DNA of 64,000 nt, taken from assembly GCA_035457705.1 (NCBI GenBank), contig DATIBD010000022.1:1-64000 (forward strand). Reading direction: 5' to 3'. The position numbers and the translations under genes were made by a program. This stretch comes from DASPGQ01 sp035457705. Lineage in GTDB: Bacteria; Acidobacteriota; Vicinamibacteria; Marinacidobacterales; SMYC01. Below, in pieces: positions 53,891 through 62,485 of the stretch; position 1 is the first letter of the stretch; the number at the start of each line of letters is the position of its first letter. Below the pieces are notes generated by a model. It worked only from the letters and a program-made list of their open reading frames with translations, was not told the DNA's origin and did not search any database.

Positions 53891-55549
53891 TCACCGGCCG
53901 ACGAGGTCGAGCCGTCCCTCCCCGTACAGGTTGTCCTTGCCCGCTGCACCCCGGTCTAGAGCGCGGCCGTAGAGAACCTCGATGACCTGATCCATGCTGT
54001 AGATCCCGAATCGGGCCTTCAGCAAGGCGATGGCCCCCGCCACGTGCGGGGCCGAGGCGGATGTCCCGAAAAAGGGCCCCCCCAGGGCCAGGTAGGTCGC
54101 GGTATCCACTCCGTCGGGGGCGGAGAGGTCCGGCTTCGTCCGTCCGTCGGTCGTGGGCCCCTGAGAGCTGAACGATTCCAGTGCGTCGTCACGCCAGTAG
54201 GTCGCGCCGACCGCGATTGCGCCGTCTGTGTCGGCGGGGATGGCCAGGCTGCCCTCGGGCACCACGTACTGCACCCGATTCGGAGAGCTCGTGACGAAGA
54301 AGGTCTCGAGCTTTACGTTTCGCGTGGCGCTGAACCGGCGAATCGCGACGAAGTAGTTGCCCGAAAAGGGCGCGACGAAGCCCGCGGCCTCCGTGGGTGG
54401 CTGCGAGCCGTCCTGATAGTTCTCGGAGAACGCCATCAGTCGGCCGTTCGATGAGTCGAAGATGTAGAGGTCGTAGTCCTGGCTCGACTGGAACCAGTCG
54501 TCCCAGTTCAGGAAGGCGATGAAGACGTCGCCCTTCCGAAGGGAGACGGTGTTTCCCTCGTCCGTGGACGTGTAGTTGTGCCATCCGTCGCCGCTGGTGT
54601 CGGAGAAGTCTGCTTCCCAGTGCGTCTCCGCGTCGTTGCCCGCCGACCCCACCCACTCGATGCCGGCCGTGGTCGCCCGGCGGACGTGATCGTTGACCAT
54701 TCCCCGCCCGTCGCCGGGGCCGGCGTTGTACCAGCCGAGGGAGTAAGAGATCACGTCGACCCCCTGCGACACGAGCCAGTCCACGGCCTCGCCGTGCTGG
54801 CTCAGGGTATCGAAGTTGGCCAAGTAGAGCTCCGCCTCAGGTGCCATATCGTGCACGATCTCGGCGCATGCCGTCCCGTGCTTGACGCCTCCTCCTCCTA
54901 TCCCCAGCGGATGGAACGAGCGGGCGGTGACGCTCGCGGGCAGCTCGCCGCCGAGCAGATTCGAATAGCCCTCGAACCCCCCATCCAGAACGCCCACTCG
55001 GATCGGTTCGGCCGACGGGCGATAGGACGCGCCGTCCTCCAGGATGGCGCTCGCCTGGGTGACGGCGACGCCCTGGCTGGTCACCTGCATCGTCACCGGA
55101 AGGGGGCCGGGCTCGATCCAGCCGATCTCCCGAGGGCCCGAGAGCCACTCGACGGCCTCGATGGCCACCAGGGCTTCGACCAAATCGCCGACGCGGCCCT
55201 GCACGTCCCCGGCGAACGCGCGAACCCGCGCGACGATCGCCGCTTCGGCCCCGGTCGAGAAAGCGGTCCCCGGATGAATGAGCACCCGGACTCGTTGGCG
55301 CGCGTCGATTGCAATGGCGTTGGCCGCCGCGAAGCGGGAGGCCGCTTCCCGACCCTCTCGGCGGTCGATCTCCGCGAGCTGCGCGAGGCGCGAATCGAGG
55401 CTCGGAGAGCTCCGGCGCAGGGTGGCGGGAGGCGGCGGACTCTCGTCGAGCGTCGCCTGCGGCGAGCCGGGCGCCGGCACTAACGCCACCAGCAGAAGAG
55501 CAATGCGCCCTGCCGGAAACGGGAAGGGCTTCTTCCGGAATTCCATCAT
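53891..55549 (-). CDS. Secreted subtilisin-like serine protease (S8)
   Basis: 552 aa with a signal peptide (IALLLVALVPAPGSPQA). The catalytic triad is Asp189 (VGVLDGGF), His224 (VKHGTACAEI) and Ser497 (FGTSASAPHVAGA). Between His and Ser lies an inserted beta-sandwich (~320-425; DYDLYIFDSSNGRLM, GNYFVAIRRFS) of the PPC-like type. The N-terminal ~150 residues look like a propeptide. It is coupled by ATGA to the upstream outer-membrane protein, which is unusual and may mean joint function. Confidence 0.88.
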   Translation of the reverse strand: MMEFRKKPFPFPAGRIALLLVALVPAPGSPQATLDESPPPPATLRRSSPSLDSRLAQLAEIDRREGREAASRFAAANAIAIDARQRVRVLIHPGTAFSTGAEAAIVARVRAFAGDVQGRVGDLVEALVAIEAVEWLSGPREIGWIEPGPLPVTMQVTSQGVAVTQASAILEDGASYRPSAEPIRVGVLDGGFEGYSNLLGGELPASVTARSFHPLGIGGGGVKHGTACAEIVHDMAPEAELYLANFDTLSQHGEAVDWLVSQGVDVISYSLGWYNAGPGDGRGMVNDHVRRATTAGIEWVGSAGNDAETHWEADFSDTSGDGWHNYTSTDEGNTVSLRKGDVFIAFLNWDDWFQSSQDYDLYIFDSSNGRLMAFSENYQDGSQPPTEAAGFVAPFSGNYFVAIRRFSATRNVKLETFFVTSSPNRVQYVVPEGSLAIPADTDGAIAVGATYWRDDALESFSSQGPTTDGRTKPDLSAPDGVDTATYLALGGPFFGTSASAPHVAGAIALLKARFGIYSMDQVIEVLYGRALDRGAAGKDNLYGEGRLDLVGR

Positions 55550-56274
55550 GGCGTGCCCACCTTTCTCTGGCCTCGCGGGAACACGAAACGCACCCCCGCG
55601 CGGATCTCGAACGCGTTCAGATCCTGGTTGCCTCCGACCTCGGCTGTCGTCCCGCTGATCGTGTCCCGGAGCTCCGCCCTGGTATCGGACTTCGCGTCCA
55701 GGTACCGGACCTCCCCGAAGACATGGAAACGACGGGCCAAGACGACGTCCGCTCCGCCTCCGACGTTGAACCCGAGCGCGCTATCCATCTCTTCCGTGGC
55801 CTGGAAGTTCAAAGCCGCCAGGCGGTCGGAGACCGATGCATCGAACCGGTAATTGTTCGAGAAGTACGCCACCCCGGCTGCGACGTAGGGAACCACCCGG
55901 GCACTCACCGGAAAGCGAAAGACGACGCCCGCGGTGACGATCGTCGAGTCGAGCGAGCCTCCCGAAAGCGCGTTCGACGGCGTCGAGGAGAGATCGGTGC
56001 TCCGGCGGTGGACGCCGGCCTCGACGCCGACGTGCTCCAGGAAGAAGAAGGCAGCGTTTCCGCCGGCCAGAAATCCGTTCTCCAAGCCCTCGGCGCCGGC
56101 CGTCGAGTATCCCCCGAAGGCCCCGACATGGCCACGGGTACCGGCAGGGCCTGGGTCGGCCGGCACATCTTGGCTGCCCTCACTAGAGAAGGCCGACCTG
56201 GGGGCGAGCAGAATGAGGAGCAACAGGAACGGACGGTACGGCGCTCGCATCAGCGAGCGGTAGCGCGGGCGCAT
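55546..56274 (-). CDS. Outer-membrane beta-barrel protein
   Basis: 242 aa with a signal peptide (PFLLLLILLAPRSAFSS). The rest is an OmpA/OmpW-like eight-strand barrel of alternating residues (GHVGAFGGYSTAG, VVPYVAAGVAYFSN, FHVFGEVRYLDA) with the terminal strand FEIRAGVRFVFP. GGGGGGATC precedes the ATG at 56274. The first gene of a pair with the subtilase. Confidence 0.75.
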   Translation of the reverse strand: MRPRYRSLMRAPYRPFLLLLILLAPRSAFSSEGSQDVPADPGPAGTRGHVGAFGGYSTAGAEGLENGFLAGGNAAFFFLEHVGVEAGVHRRSTDLSSTPSNALSGGSLDSTIVTAGVVFRFPVSARVVPYVAAGVAYFSNNYRFDASVSDRLAALNFQATEEMDSALGFNVGGGADVVLARRFHVFGEVRYLDAKSDTRAELRDTISGTTAEVGGNQDLNAFEIRAGVRFVFPRGQRKVGTP

Positions 56275-56872
56275 GATCCCCCCTTTCTCGGGCTTCATGG
56301 GACACTCGCTCGAGGGACGACGGAGACAGCTCCGGTGATACGGTGTGATCGCGGTACAGGCGGGCAATTTGAAAAAACGCCTTGAATCGAAACCCAGCGA
56401 TTCGCGGCGCTGCGCATCAACCGGTGCCGTATTTCCGTCTGCCTCGACCGATTCACGATGACCCTTCACCCCTTTATGGTTTCGAGAGTCAAGGCATTTC
56501 ACGAGCTCCACGGATAGGCTCGGATACCACCTCGTTTCTGCCACCCTTCCGGAGGGAAGTCGGCTCGGGCACTGTTAAGCGTCGTGCTCTGTCGACGCGG
56601 TCCCTCGACTGGGAAAAAGGGCCGTTAGGTTAGCAGCGTCCGTCCTTTGTTGGCCGCGAGACTCACAGTCACCGCGGAATGCTGGAGGCGAGGAGGGAAA
56701 CAGAGAACGACTTGTTCTTCCATGGGGACTGGTCTCTCGAGTGCTCAATGCCGTGGCGGGACCCGTGCTCGATCGGCCGCCACAGCTCGGCCTTTCCGGC
56801 GCTTCGCGCCGATCTCGCGGCAGACGTTTTGGCCACCGCTCGGCAGGCTGGGCTTTACTTTTTCACAGCCTG
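56275..56872. other. Long intergenic region
   Basis: About 600 bases between the barrel gene and the sigma-factor gene. Open frames exist on the plus strand (for example 56679-57098) but they run into the antisense of the sigma factor and show no recognisable motif, signal peptide or ribosome-binding site. A T-rich patch near 56371-56380 may belong to the promoter of the barrel gene. I see no RNA gene. Confidence 0.4.
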
Positions 56873-57784
56873 CTATCGTGGGTTCGAGCGGGTAGGAAGT
56901 CGAGCGAGATCGGACAGGGGACCGAGGTGTCCGAGTTTCTCCGGATTGACTACGGAACGAATGTTCTGGATCCGATCTTCTCGAATGTCGAGGGCGATTA
57001 CGTTGATCAGCCGGTCACTGGAATCGAAGACCATCGCACCGGGCCGACCGTTGACCTGGACGGGTCGGAGCTTGGTGCCGAGGAGCTTGCCCTTTTGAAA
57101 GAGGCCCAGCAGGATGCGCGAAACTCGATCGGGCCCGCGTACCGGCTGGACGGCCGCCGCGGCTTTCCCGCCTCCATCGCCATCGAAGACGACGTCTGCG
57201 GCTAGCGTGTCCAGCAGAGCGTCGAGGTCGCCGAGCTCGCAAGCCGCAAAGAAGCGCTCGGCCAGTTGGTCCCGTTTGGCGGAAGAGGCTTCGAAACGAG
57301 GACGCCCGGCGTCGACGTGACGCTTGGCTCGGCTATAGATTTGTCGGCAGTTGGCTTCCGACCTCTCCACGATCTCGGCGATCTCGGGGTAGTCGAAATC
57401 GAACGCCTCGCGCAGCAGGAAAACGGCTCGCTCGACGGGCGAAAGCGTCTCGAGCAAAAGCAGAAACGCCATCGAGATCGAGTCTTTCTCTTCGAGATCC
57501 CGGACCACAGCTTCTTTTTCCTCGATCACCGGCTCGGCAAGCCACGTTCCCACGTATGAATCGCGTCTTACGCGGGCGGAACGAAAGTGATCGATGGCGA
57601 GCCGGGTCGTGACCGTCGCGAGATAGGCTTTGGGCGATTCCACCCGGGTGCCAGAGTCCACCGCTCGCTGCCAGCGAAGAAACGCCTCCTGAACGACGTC
57701 CTCGGCGTCGGCCACGCTTCCCAACATGCGGTAGGCAACAGCGAAAGAGGACCGTCTGAGCTCGGACAGAGGAGTCTCCCCCAT
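56873..57784 (-). CDS. SigJ-like ECF sigma factor with SnoaL-like tail
   Basis: 303 aa. Region 2 is FAVAYRMLGSVADAEDVVQEAFLRWQ, region 4 is LSPVERAVFLLREAFDFDYPEIAEIVERSEANCRQIYSRAKR. The ~130-residue C-terminal extension (ERFFAACELGDLDALLDTLAADVVFDGDGGGKA) is a SnoaL/NTF2-like domain as in the ECF41/SigJ group. In that group the tail tunes sigma activity and often pairs with a nearby COE/oxidoreductase gene. Divergent from the epimerase gene. The start is ATG 57784; a TTG at 57811 is possible. Confidence 0.88.
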   Translation of the reverse strand: MGETPLSELRRSSFAVAYRMLGSVADAEDVVQEAFLRWQRAVDSGTRVESPKAYLATVTTRLAIDHFRSARVRRDSYVGTWLAEPVIEEKEAVVRDLEEKDSISMAFLLLLETLSPVERAVFLLREAFDFDYPEIAEIVERSEANCRQIYSRAKRHVDAGRPRFEASSAKRDQLAERFFAACELGDLDALLDTLAADVVFDGDGGGKAAAAVQPVRGPDRVSRILLGLFQKGKLLGTKLRPVQVNGRPGAMVFDSSDRLINVIALDIREDRIQNIRSVVNPEKLGHLGPLSDLARLPTRSNPR

Positions 57785-57910
57785 ACCTCCGTGCCCGACT
57801 TCCCCCGGCAATTCGACCCCATACTAGGCACGAACCGCTGCCTGTCACAGCCGGCTCTTCCGTTTCGTCTGCCTCTGGTGAGAGGGAGGATCAGAGATAA
57901 GGAGGCTGAA

Positions 57911-58877
57911 ATGAGAATCTTCTTGGCAGGAGGCACCGGAGCCCTCGGAAGGAGCCTGATACCTCGACTCGCCCGCGGAGGTCATCACGTCGTGGCCACG
58001 ACCCGTAATCGCGAGAGGTTCGAAATGCTTCGAGGGTTGGGCGCTGAGCCTGTGGTGATGGAAGGGCTGGACCGACAGGCCGTTGTGAACGCCGTGCGTT
58101 CGGCAGCGCCGGAGGTCATCGTTCACCAGATGACGGCTCTCATCAATCTTCGCAACTTCAAGAAGTTCGATGAGGAGTTTGCCCTGACCAACCGTCTCCG
58201 GATGGAAGGAACTGAACATTTGCTCGAGGCGGCGCAGGCTGTGAAAGCCCGCCGTGTCGTCGCCCAGAGCTACACCGGCGGCTGGACCAGCAGCGGGGAG
58301 GGGAGTCGGCTCCAAACGGAAGACGAACCCCTTGCTCCTAACCCGCCCCGAGGTATGGAGCGAACCCGGGACGCGATTGCTCAGCTGGAGACTCTGGTTA
58401 CACGCGTCCCCAACATCGAGTCCTTGGTGCTCCGCTACGGGGGTTTCTATGGGCCGGGAACGTTTCTCGACCGAGGTGCCGAGGTCGTCGAGCAAATCCG
58501 CCGCCGCCGATTCCCGATCTTCGGGGACGGTAGGGGTGCCTGGTCCTTTGTTCATATCGACGACGCCGCCGAGGCAATGCGACTCGCCATCGAAGGCAAC
58601 CAAACGGGGATCTACAACATCGTGGACGACGACCCGGCAGGGATCGCGGTCTGGCTGCCGGAGCTCGCAAAAGTACTCGGCGCTCCGCGGCCTTTTCATC
58701 TCCCCGCATGGCTAGGCCGCATGCTCTTTAGGTGAAGCGGGAATGGCCGTTTTGGAGGGTGGTCGGGGCTGTTCAAACGAGAAGGCGAATCGCGAGCTCG
58801 GGTGGAAGCCAGGCTACGCGAGCTGGCGGGAAGGGTTCCGCGAGCTTGCTCCTGACCGGGCCCGGAACGCTGCCTGA
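57911..58877 (+). pseudogene. NAD-dependent epimerase/dehydratase, C-terminal frameshift
   Basis: From ATG 57911 (AAGGAGG upstream) the frame encodes an extended SDR: MRIFLAGGTGALGRSLIPRL (Rossmann GGTGALG), QSYTGGWTSSG, FYGPGTFLDRGAEVVEQIR and FVHIDDAAEAM, up to WLGRMLF, then a stop at 58733-58735. The expected C-terminus (GEAGMAVLEGG...ANRELGWKPGYASWREGFREL) follows directly in another frame to 58877. A single indel near 58729-58731 explains this. The usual tyrosine of the YxxxK motif is not clear. The gene is divergent from the ECF41-type sigma factor, the expected partner arrangement for that group. Confidence 0.75.
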
Positions 58878-59182
58878 CGCGAAGCGTGCTGCGCCGAAGA
58901 CCTTGGTGTTGACGCGGTTTCTCACCGGGCTTCTCTTAGGCGTGGACTCAATCGACGCTGACAAGGGGGGCCGGCAGATCGTCTCACTCCTGCCGAGCTG
59001 CTGGAGAACAGGTCCACGGACAATCGCAACGGTGGACCTTGGGTCACGTGGCCGGATACGCCGCGCTGACATCAATGGTTTCCGTCGACACCGGTTCGAG
59101 CACGAGTAGTGATACTGTCCCGAGCGGGTCGCGTTCGCGGCGGCCTGCGAACAGGCTTTGTCGAAGTCAGGAGTGAAGAGCC
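58878..59182. other. Intergenic region before the redox two-component operon
   Basis: About 300 bases with no supported gene. A TGATACTGT extended -10-like box near 59110-59118 may promote the operon. An open frame at 58732-59109 reads antisense or out-of-frame epimerase sequence and is not coding. Confidence 0.3.
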
Positions 59183-60832
59183 ATGGGCAAGCCAGTGTTG
59201 CTCACCATTGACGACGATGCGGATGTGCTCGCTGCGATCGCGAGGGATCTGCGCGGGTACTACGGACGGGACTACCGCATTCTTCGCGCGGACTCGGGTG
59301 GCGCGGCCCTCGAGCTTCTCGGTGAGCTCAAGGAGCGGGACGAGTACGTCGCCCTCATGCTCTCGGACCAGCGCATGCCGAAGATGGACGGAGTTACGTT
59401 CTTATCCGAAGCCATGAAATTGCACCCGAAGAGCAAGCGCGCCTTGCTGACTGCCTACGCCGACACGCAAGCGGCGATTGCCGCCATCAACGAGTCCCGA
59501 GTGGATTACTACCTGATGAAGCCCTGGGATCCGCCCGAAGAAAAACTGTTTCCGATGCTCGACGAGATGCTCGACGAATGGCGTGCGCACTATCGGCCCG
59601 GATACGGCGGCGTTCGCGTCATCGGGGAGCGTTGGTCGGCGCTCGGTCACCGCGTGCGTGATTTCCTCGGGCGCAATCAAGTGCCTTACTGCTTCCTCGA
59701 CGTCGCCTCTTCCCCGGAAGCGAGCGCGCTGGTTTCGGAGGAGGACCCGGACAAACTGCCGCTCGTGATCTTGCCGGATGGTACCCGACTCGCGGGACCC
59801 GAGCCAGCCGTGATTGCCGCGCACATCGGCCTAGAGACCAAGGCGAGCCGGCGCTTCTACGATCTGGCGATCGTGGGCGCCGGTCCGGCTGGCTTGGCGT
59901 GCGCGGTTTACGGGGGCTCGGAGGGTCTCGCCACTGTGCTGATCGAGCGAGACGCGCCGGGAGGGCAGGCGGGGACGAGCAGCAAGATCGAGAACTATCT
60001 TGGATTTCCTTCCGGGATCTCCGGGGGTGAGCTCGCGCGGCGCGCGGCCGATCAGGCGAAGAAATTCGGGGTCGAGATCCTGACGCCTCAGGAGGTCGTC
60101 GGGCTCCGGATCCATGGTCCGTATAAATCCTTGACGCTCTCGGACGGATCCGAGATTGCCTGTCATGCCCTCATGCTCTCGATGGGCGTCTCGTGGAACC
60201 TGCTCCCTGCTGAGGGTGCAAACCGTCTTGCCGGTGCCGGTGTTTTCTACGGCGCGGCGATGACCGAGGCGCCGCAAGTAGAGGGGAAGACCATGTGCAT
60301 CGTCGGTGGTGGCAACTCAGCAGGACAGGCCGCGATGTACTTCAAAGACTACGCCGATAAAGTGGTGATGTTCCTTCGCGGCAGCTCTCTCGCCGCCAAT
60401 ATGTCTCATTACCTCGTCAAGCGAATCGAAGCGGCCGATAACATCGAGGTGCGCTTGAACACCGAGATCCGAGCGTGCTACGGGAGTCATCGCCTGGAAG
60501 CGCTGGAGCTCTGGAACAGGAAAGCCGGAGATACCGAATGTCTGGCTACCGAGCACCTGTTCGTCTTTCTCGGAGCCAATCCGCACACCGGATGGCTCGA
60601 CAGCCAGGTGGCCTGCGACGGGCGCGGTTTCATCCTCACGGGAACGGATCTCGACGAGACACATCTTCGTGACTGGCCGCTCGAGCGATCGCCGTTTCTG
60701 CTCGAGGCTAGCGTCCCGGGAATATTCGCCAGCGGTGACGCGCGACACGGCTCGGTCAAACGCGTTGCCTCGGCCGTGGGAGAAGGATCGGTCGCGGTTG
60801 TGTCCATGCACGAGTTCCTCGCCTCCCGATGA
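59183..60832 (+). CDS. Response regulator fused to thioredoxin-like and thioredoxin-reductase-like domains
   Basis: 549 aa. Residues 1-135 are a receiver domain (acidic pair D10-D12, phosphoacceptor D62 in MLSDQRMPKMDG, K113 in YLMKPWD). Residues ~145-215 form a glutaredoxin-like domain (FLGRNQVPYCFLDV...LPLVILPDGTRL). Residues ~225-549 are a TrxR-like flavoprotein with FAD-binding GAGPAG (232-237) and a second nucleotide site GGGNSA (375-380). The usual CxxC is absent: GAAMTEA stands where CATC is expected. The output is therefore not standard thioredoxin reduction. GGAG precedes the ATG; it overlaps the kinase by four bases. Confidence 0.88.
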   Translation: MGKPVLLTIDDDADVLAAIARDLRGYYGRDYRILRADSGGAALELLGELKERDEYVALMLSDQRMPKMDGVTFLSEAMKLHPKSKRALLTAYADTQAAIAAINESRVDYYLMKPWDPPEEKLFPMLDEMLDEWRAHYRPGYGGVRVIGERWSALGHRVRDFLGRNQVPYCFLDVASSPEASALVSEEDPDKLPLVILPDGTRLAGPEPAVIAAHIGLETKASRRFYDLAIVGAGPAGLACAVYGGSEGLATVLIERDAPGGQAGTSSKIENYLGFPSGISGGELARRAADQAKKFGVEILTPQEVVGLRIHGPYKSLTLSDGSEIACHALMLSMGVSWNLLPAEGANRLAGAGVFYGAAMTEAPQVEGKTMCIVGGGNSAGQAAMYFKDYADKVVMFLRGSSLAANMSHYLVKRIEAADNIEVRLNTEIRACYGSHRLEALELWNRKAGDTECLATEHLFVFLGANPHTGWLDSQVACDGRGFILTGTDLDETHLRDWPLERSPFLLEASVPGIFASGDARHGSVKRVASAVGEGSVAVVSMHEFLASR

Positions 60833-62226
60833 AGACAACGAAATTTCCCGTCGATGAGCTTCGTGGGCTAGAGATCTTCGAAGGCCTTTCCGACGACGAA
60901 CTCACCTGGTTCTCCGAGCACGGCATGGGCTTCGAGCTCGAGACCGGCGAGCACATGATCGAGCGAGGCGATCCCGCGGACTACATGTTCGTGGTCGTGA
61001 GGGGAACGATCGACGGCTACGAGGAACATGGGGGGCAGTGGCTGGTGGTGGCAACGACCGGCAGGGGTAAGGTCACCGGTATGCTTCCGTTCTCGCGGAT
61101 GACGCACTACCCGCGTTACGTCGTCGCGGTCGAGCCGTCCCAGGTGCTTTTCGTCCACAAGCGCGACTTTCAAGAGATGTTGTCGGTGAGTCTCGAGGTG
61201 GGCCAGAGGCTCGTCGCGAGCATGTCCGACCGGGTTCGCGGTGACGTCCGACTCGAGCAGCAGCAGGAAAAAATGGTCGCCTTGGGGAAGCTATCGGCCG
61301 GACTCGCGCACGAGCTGAATAACCCGGCCGCCGCCGTCGGCCGGGCTGCGGCCACGCTCTCGAAACATCTCGCGAAACTTCCCGAGTCAATGAGTGGGCT
61401 GATGGGACAGCATTTGGATGAGGCCGCCATCGACGCAATCCGCCAGCTGCCGACTCTGGCACGCCCCGGCGAATCGGCGACGCTCTTGCCGCTCGCCCGC
61501 GCCGAAAGGGAAGAAGCGCTCGGCGCGTGGATGGAAGACCACCACGTCACGGATGGATGGAGGATGGCGGGGACATTTACCGATTCGGGATTCACCGTCG
61601 ACGATCTGCAGGAGTTCAGCGGCAAAATTCCAGCCGCCGCCCTCGGCGACGCCCTCGTCTGGATCGAGTACGGGCTCGTGGCCGATGGGGTCGTGGCGGA
61701 GATCGCCTCCTCGGCCGAGCGCATTTCTTCGCTGATAGATTCCGTCAAGACTTACTCGCACATGGATCGCTCGGTCGAGCACAAGCTCACCGACGTGAGG
61801 GAAGGGCTCGACAATACGCTCAAGATGCTCGGCCACAAGATCGATAAGAAAGGCATTCGGCTCGAGCGTGACTATGAGAAGGATCTCCCTGAGGTCCAGG
61901 CTCATGCCGGCGAGCTCAACCAGGTCTGGACCAACCTCATCGACAATGCCATCGATGCCGTGGACGAAGGGGGCGTGCTGCGCATCGAAGCGAAACCGGA
62001 TGAGCACGGAATCGTCGTGCGCGTGATCGACAACGGTCCCGGCATCCCCGAACAGCTACGCCAACGCGTTTTCGATCCGTTCTTTACGACGAAAGAAGTG
62101 GGCGAGGGAATGGGCCTGGGTCTCGACATCGCGCTCCGCATCGCCCGAACCCACCGCGGTCGCATCGAGGTGCACTCCAAGCCCGGCCGCACCGAGATGC
62201 GGGTGCACTTGCCGTCAGGCGCGTGA
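60829..62226 (+). CDS. Histidine kinase with N-terminal cyclic-nucleotide-binding domain
   Basis: 465 aa, no membrane helix. Residues ~12-125 are a CAP-ED/cNMP-binding domain (IFEGLSDDELTWFSEHGMGFELETGEHMIERGDPADYMFVV). The dimerisation helix has the phosphoacceptor H161 (KLSAGLAHELNNPAAAV), and the ATPase domain shows LIDNAIDAV (N box), DNGPGIP (G1), DPFFTTK (F) and GMGLGLDIA (G2). It most likely phosphorylates the receiver-flavoprotein encoded immediately upstream (ATGA overlap). Confidence 0.9.
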   Translation: MKTTKFPVDELRGLEIFEGLSDDELTWFSEHGMGFELETGEHMIERGDPADYMFVVVRGTIDGYEEHGGQWLVVATTGRGKVTGMLPFSRMTHYPRYVVAVEPSQVLFVHKRDFQEMLSVSLEVGQRLVASMSDRVRGDVRLEQQQEKMVALGKLSAGLAHELNNPAAAVGRAAATLSKHLAKLPESMSGLMGQHLDEAAIDAIRQLPTLARPGESATLLPLARAEREEALGAWMEDHHVTDGWRMAGTFTDSGFTVDDLQEFSGKIPAAALGDALVWIEYGLVADGVVAEIASSAERISSLIDSVKTYSHMDRSVEHKLTDVREGLDNTLKMLGHKIDKKGIRLERDYEKDLPEVQAHAGELNQVWTNLIDNAIDAVDEGGVLRIEAKPDEHGIVVRVIDNGPGIPEQLRQRVFDPFFTTKEVGEGMGLGLDIALRIARTHRGRIEVHSKPGRTEMRVHLPSGA

Positions 62227-62429
62227 CGCTGGAGCTCCTCGCGCAAGCTCTCCGTCAGGCATCAAGTCGAACATTCGCGCCGACAGGTGAGTGCGATAGA
62301 GGCCTTCGAACGGAGCTCCGGCGTTCCCAACTGAATCTGTGGTCCCAGCTGGATCTTGACCGCTATCATGGCGTCACCGCCTTGGAAGAAGAGCTTCTCG
62401 TCGCGAAGTTGAAATCCCTCGGAGGCGTC

Positions 62430-62485
62430 GTTATTATACTATTGATAATGACATTATGTCATGTATAGTTATGAATTATGACATA
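62430..62485 (+). promoter_or_regulatory. AT-rich palindromic control region
   Basis: ATGACAT (62448-62454) and ATGTCAT (62456-62462) form a 7-1-7 palindrome. A third ATGACAT copy (62478-62484) covers the start codon of the ATPase. Outer ACTAT (62438-62442) and ATAGT (62465-62469) add a second dyad around it. The region is far more AT-rich than the rest of the window. A self-binding repressor site is the simplest reading. Confidence 0.5.

Noticed and set aside
56679..57205. Plus-strand frames in and beyond the 600-base gap
   Set aside because: They continue into antisense of the sigma factor and have no signal, motif or ribosome-binding site.
58732..59109. 125-codon frame after the epimerase
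   Set aside because: Its first part is out of frame with the true epimerase C-terminus, and the rest shows no recognisable feature.
62223..62468. 81-codon frame starting GTG after the histidine kinase
   Set aside because: No ribosome-binding site, no motif, and its end lies in the AT-rich control region of the next gene.
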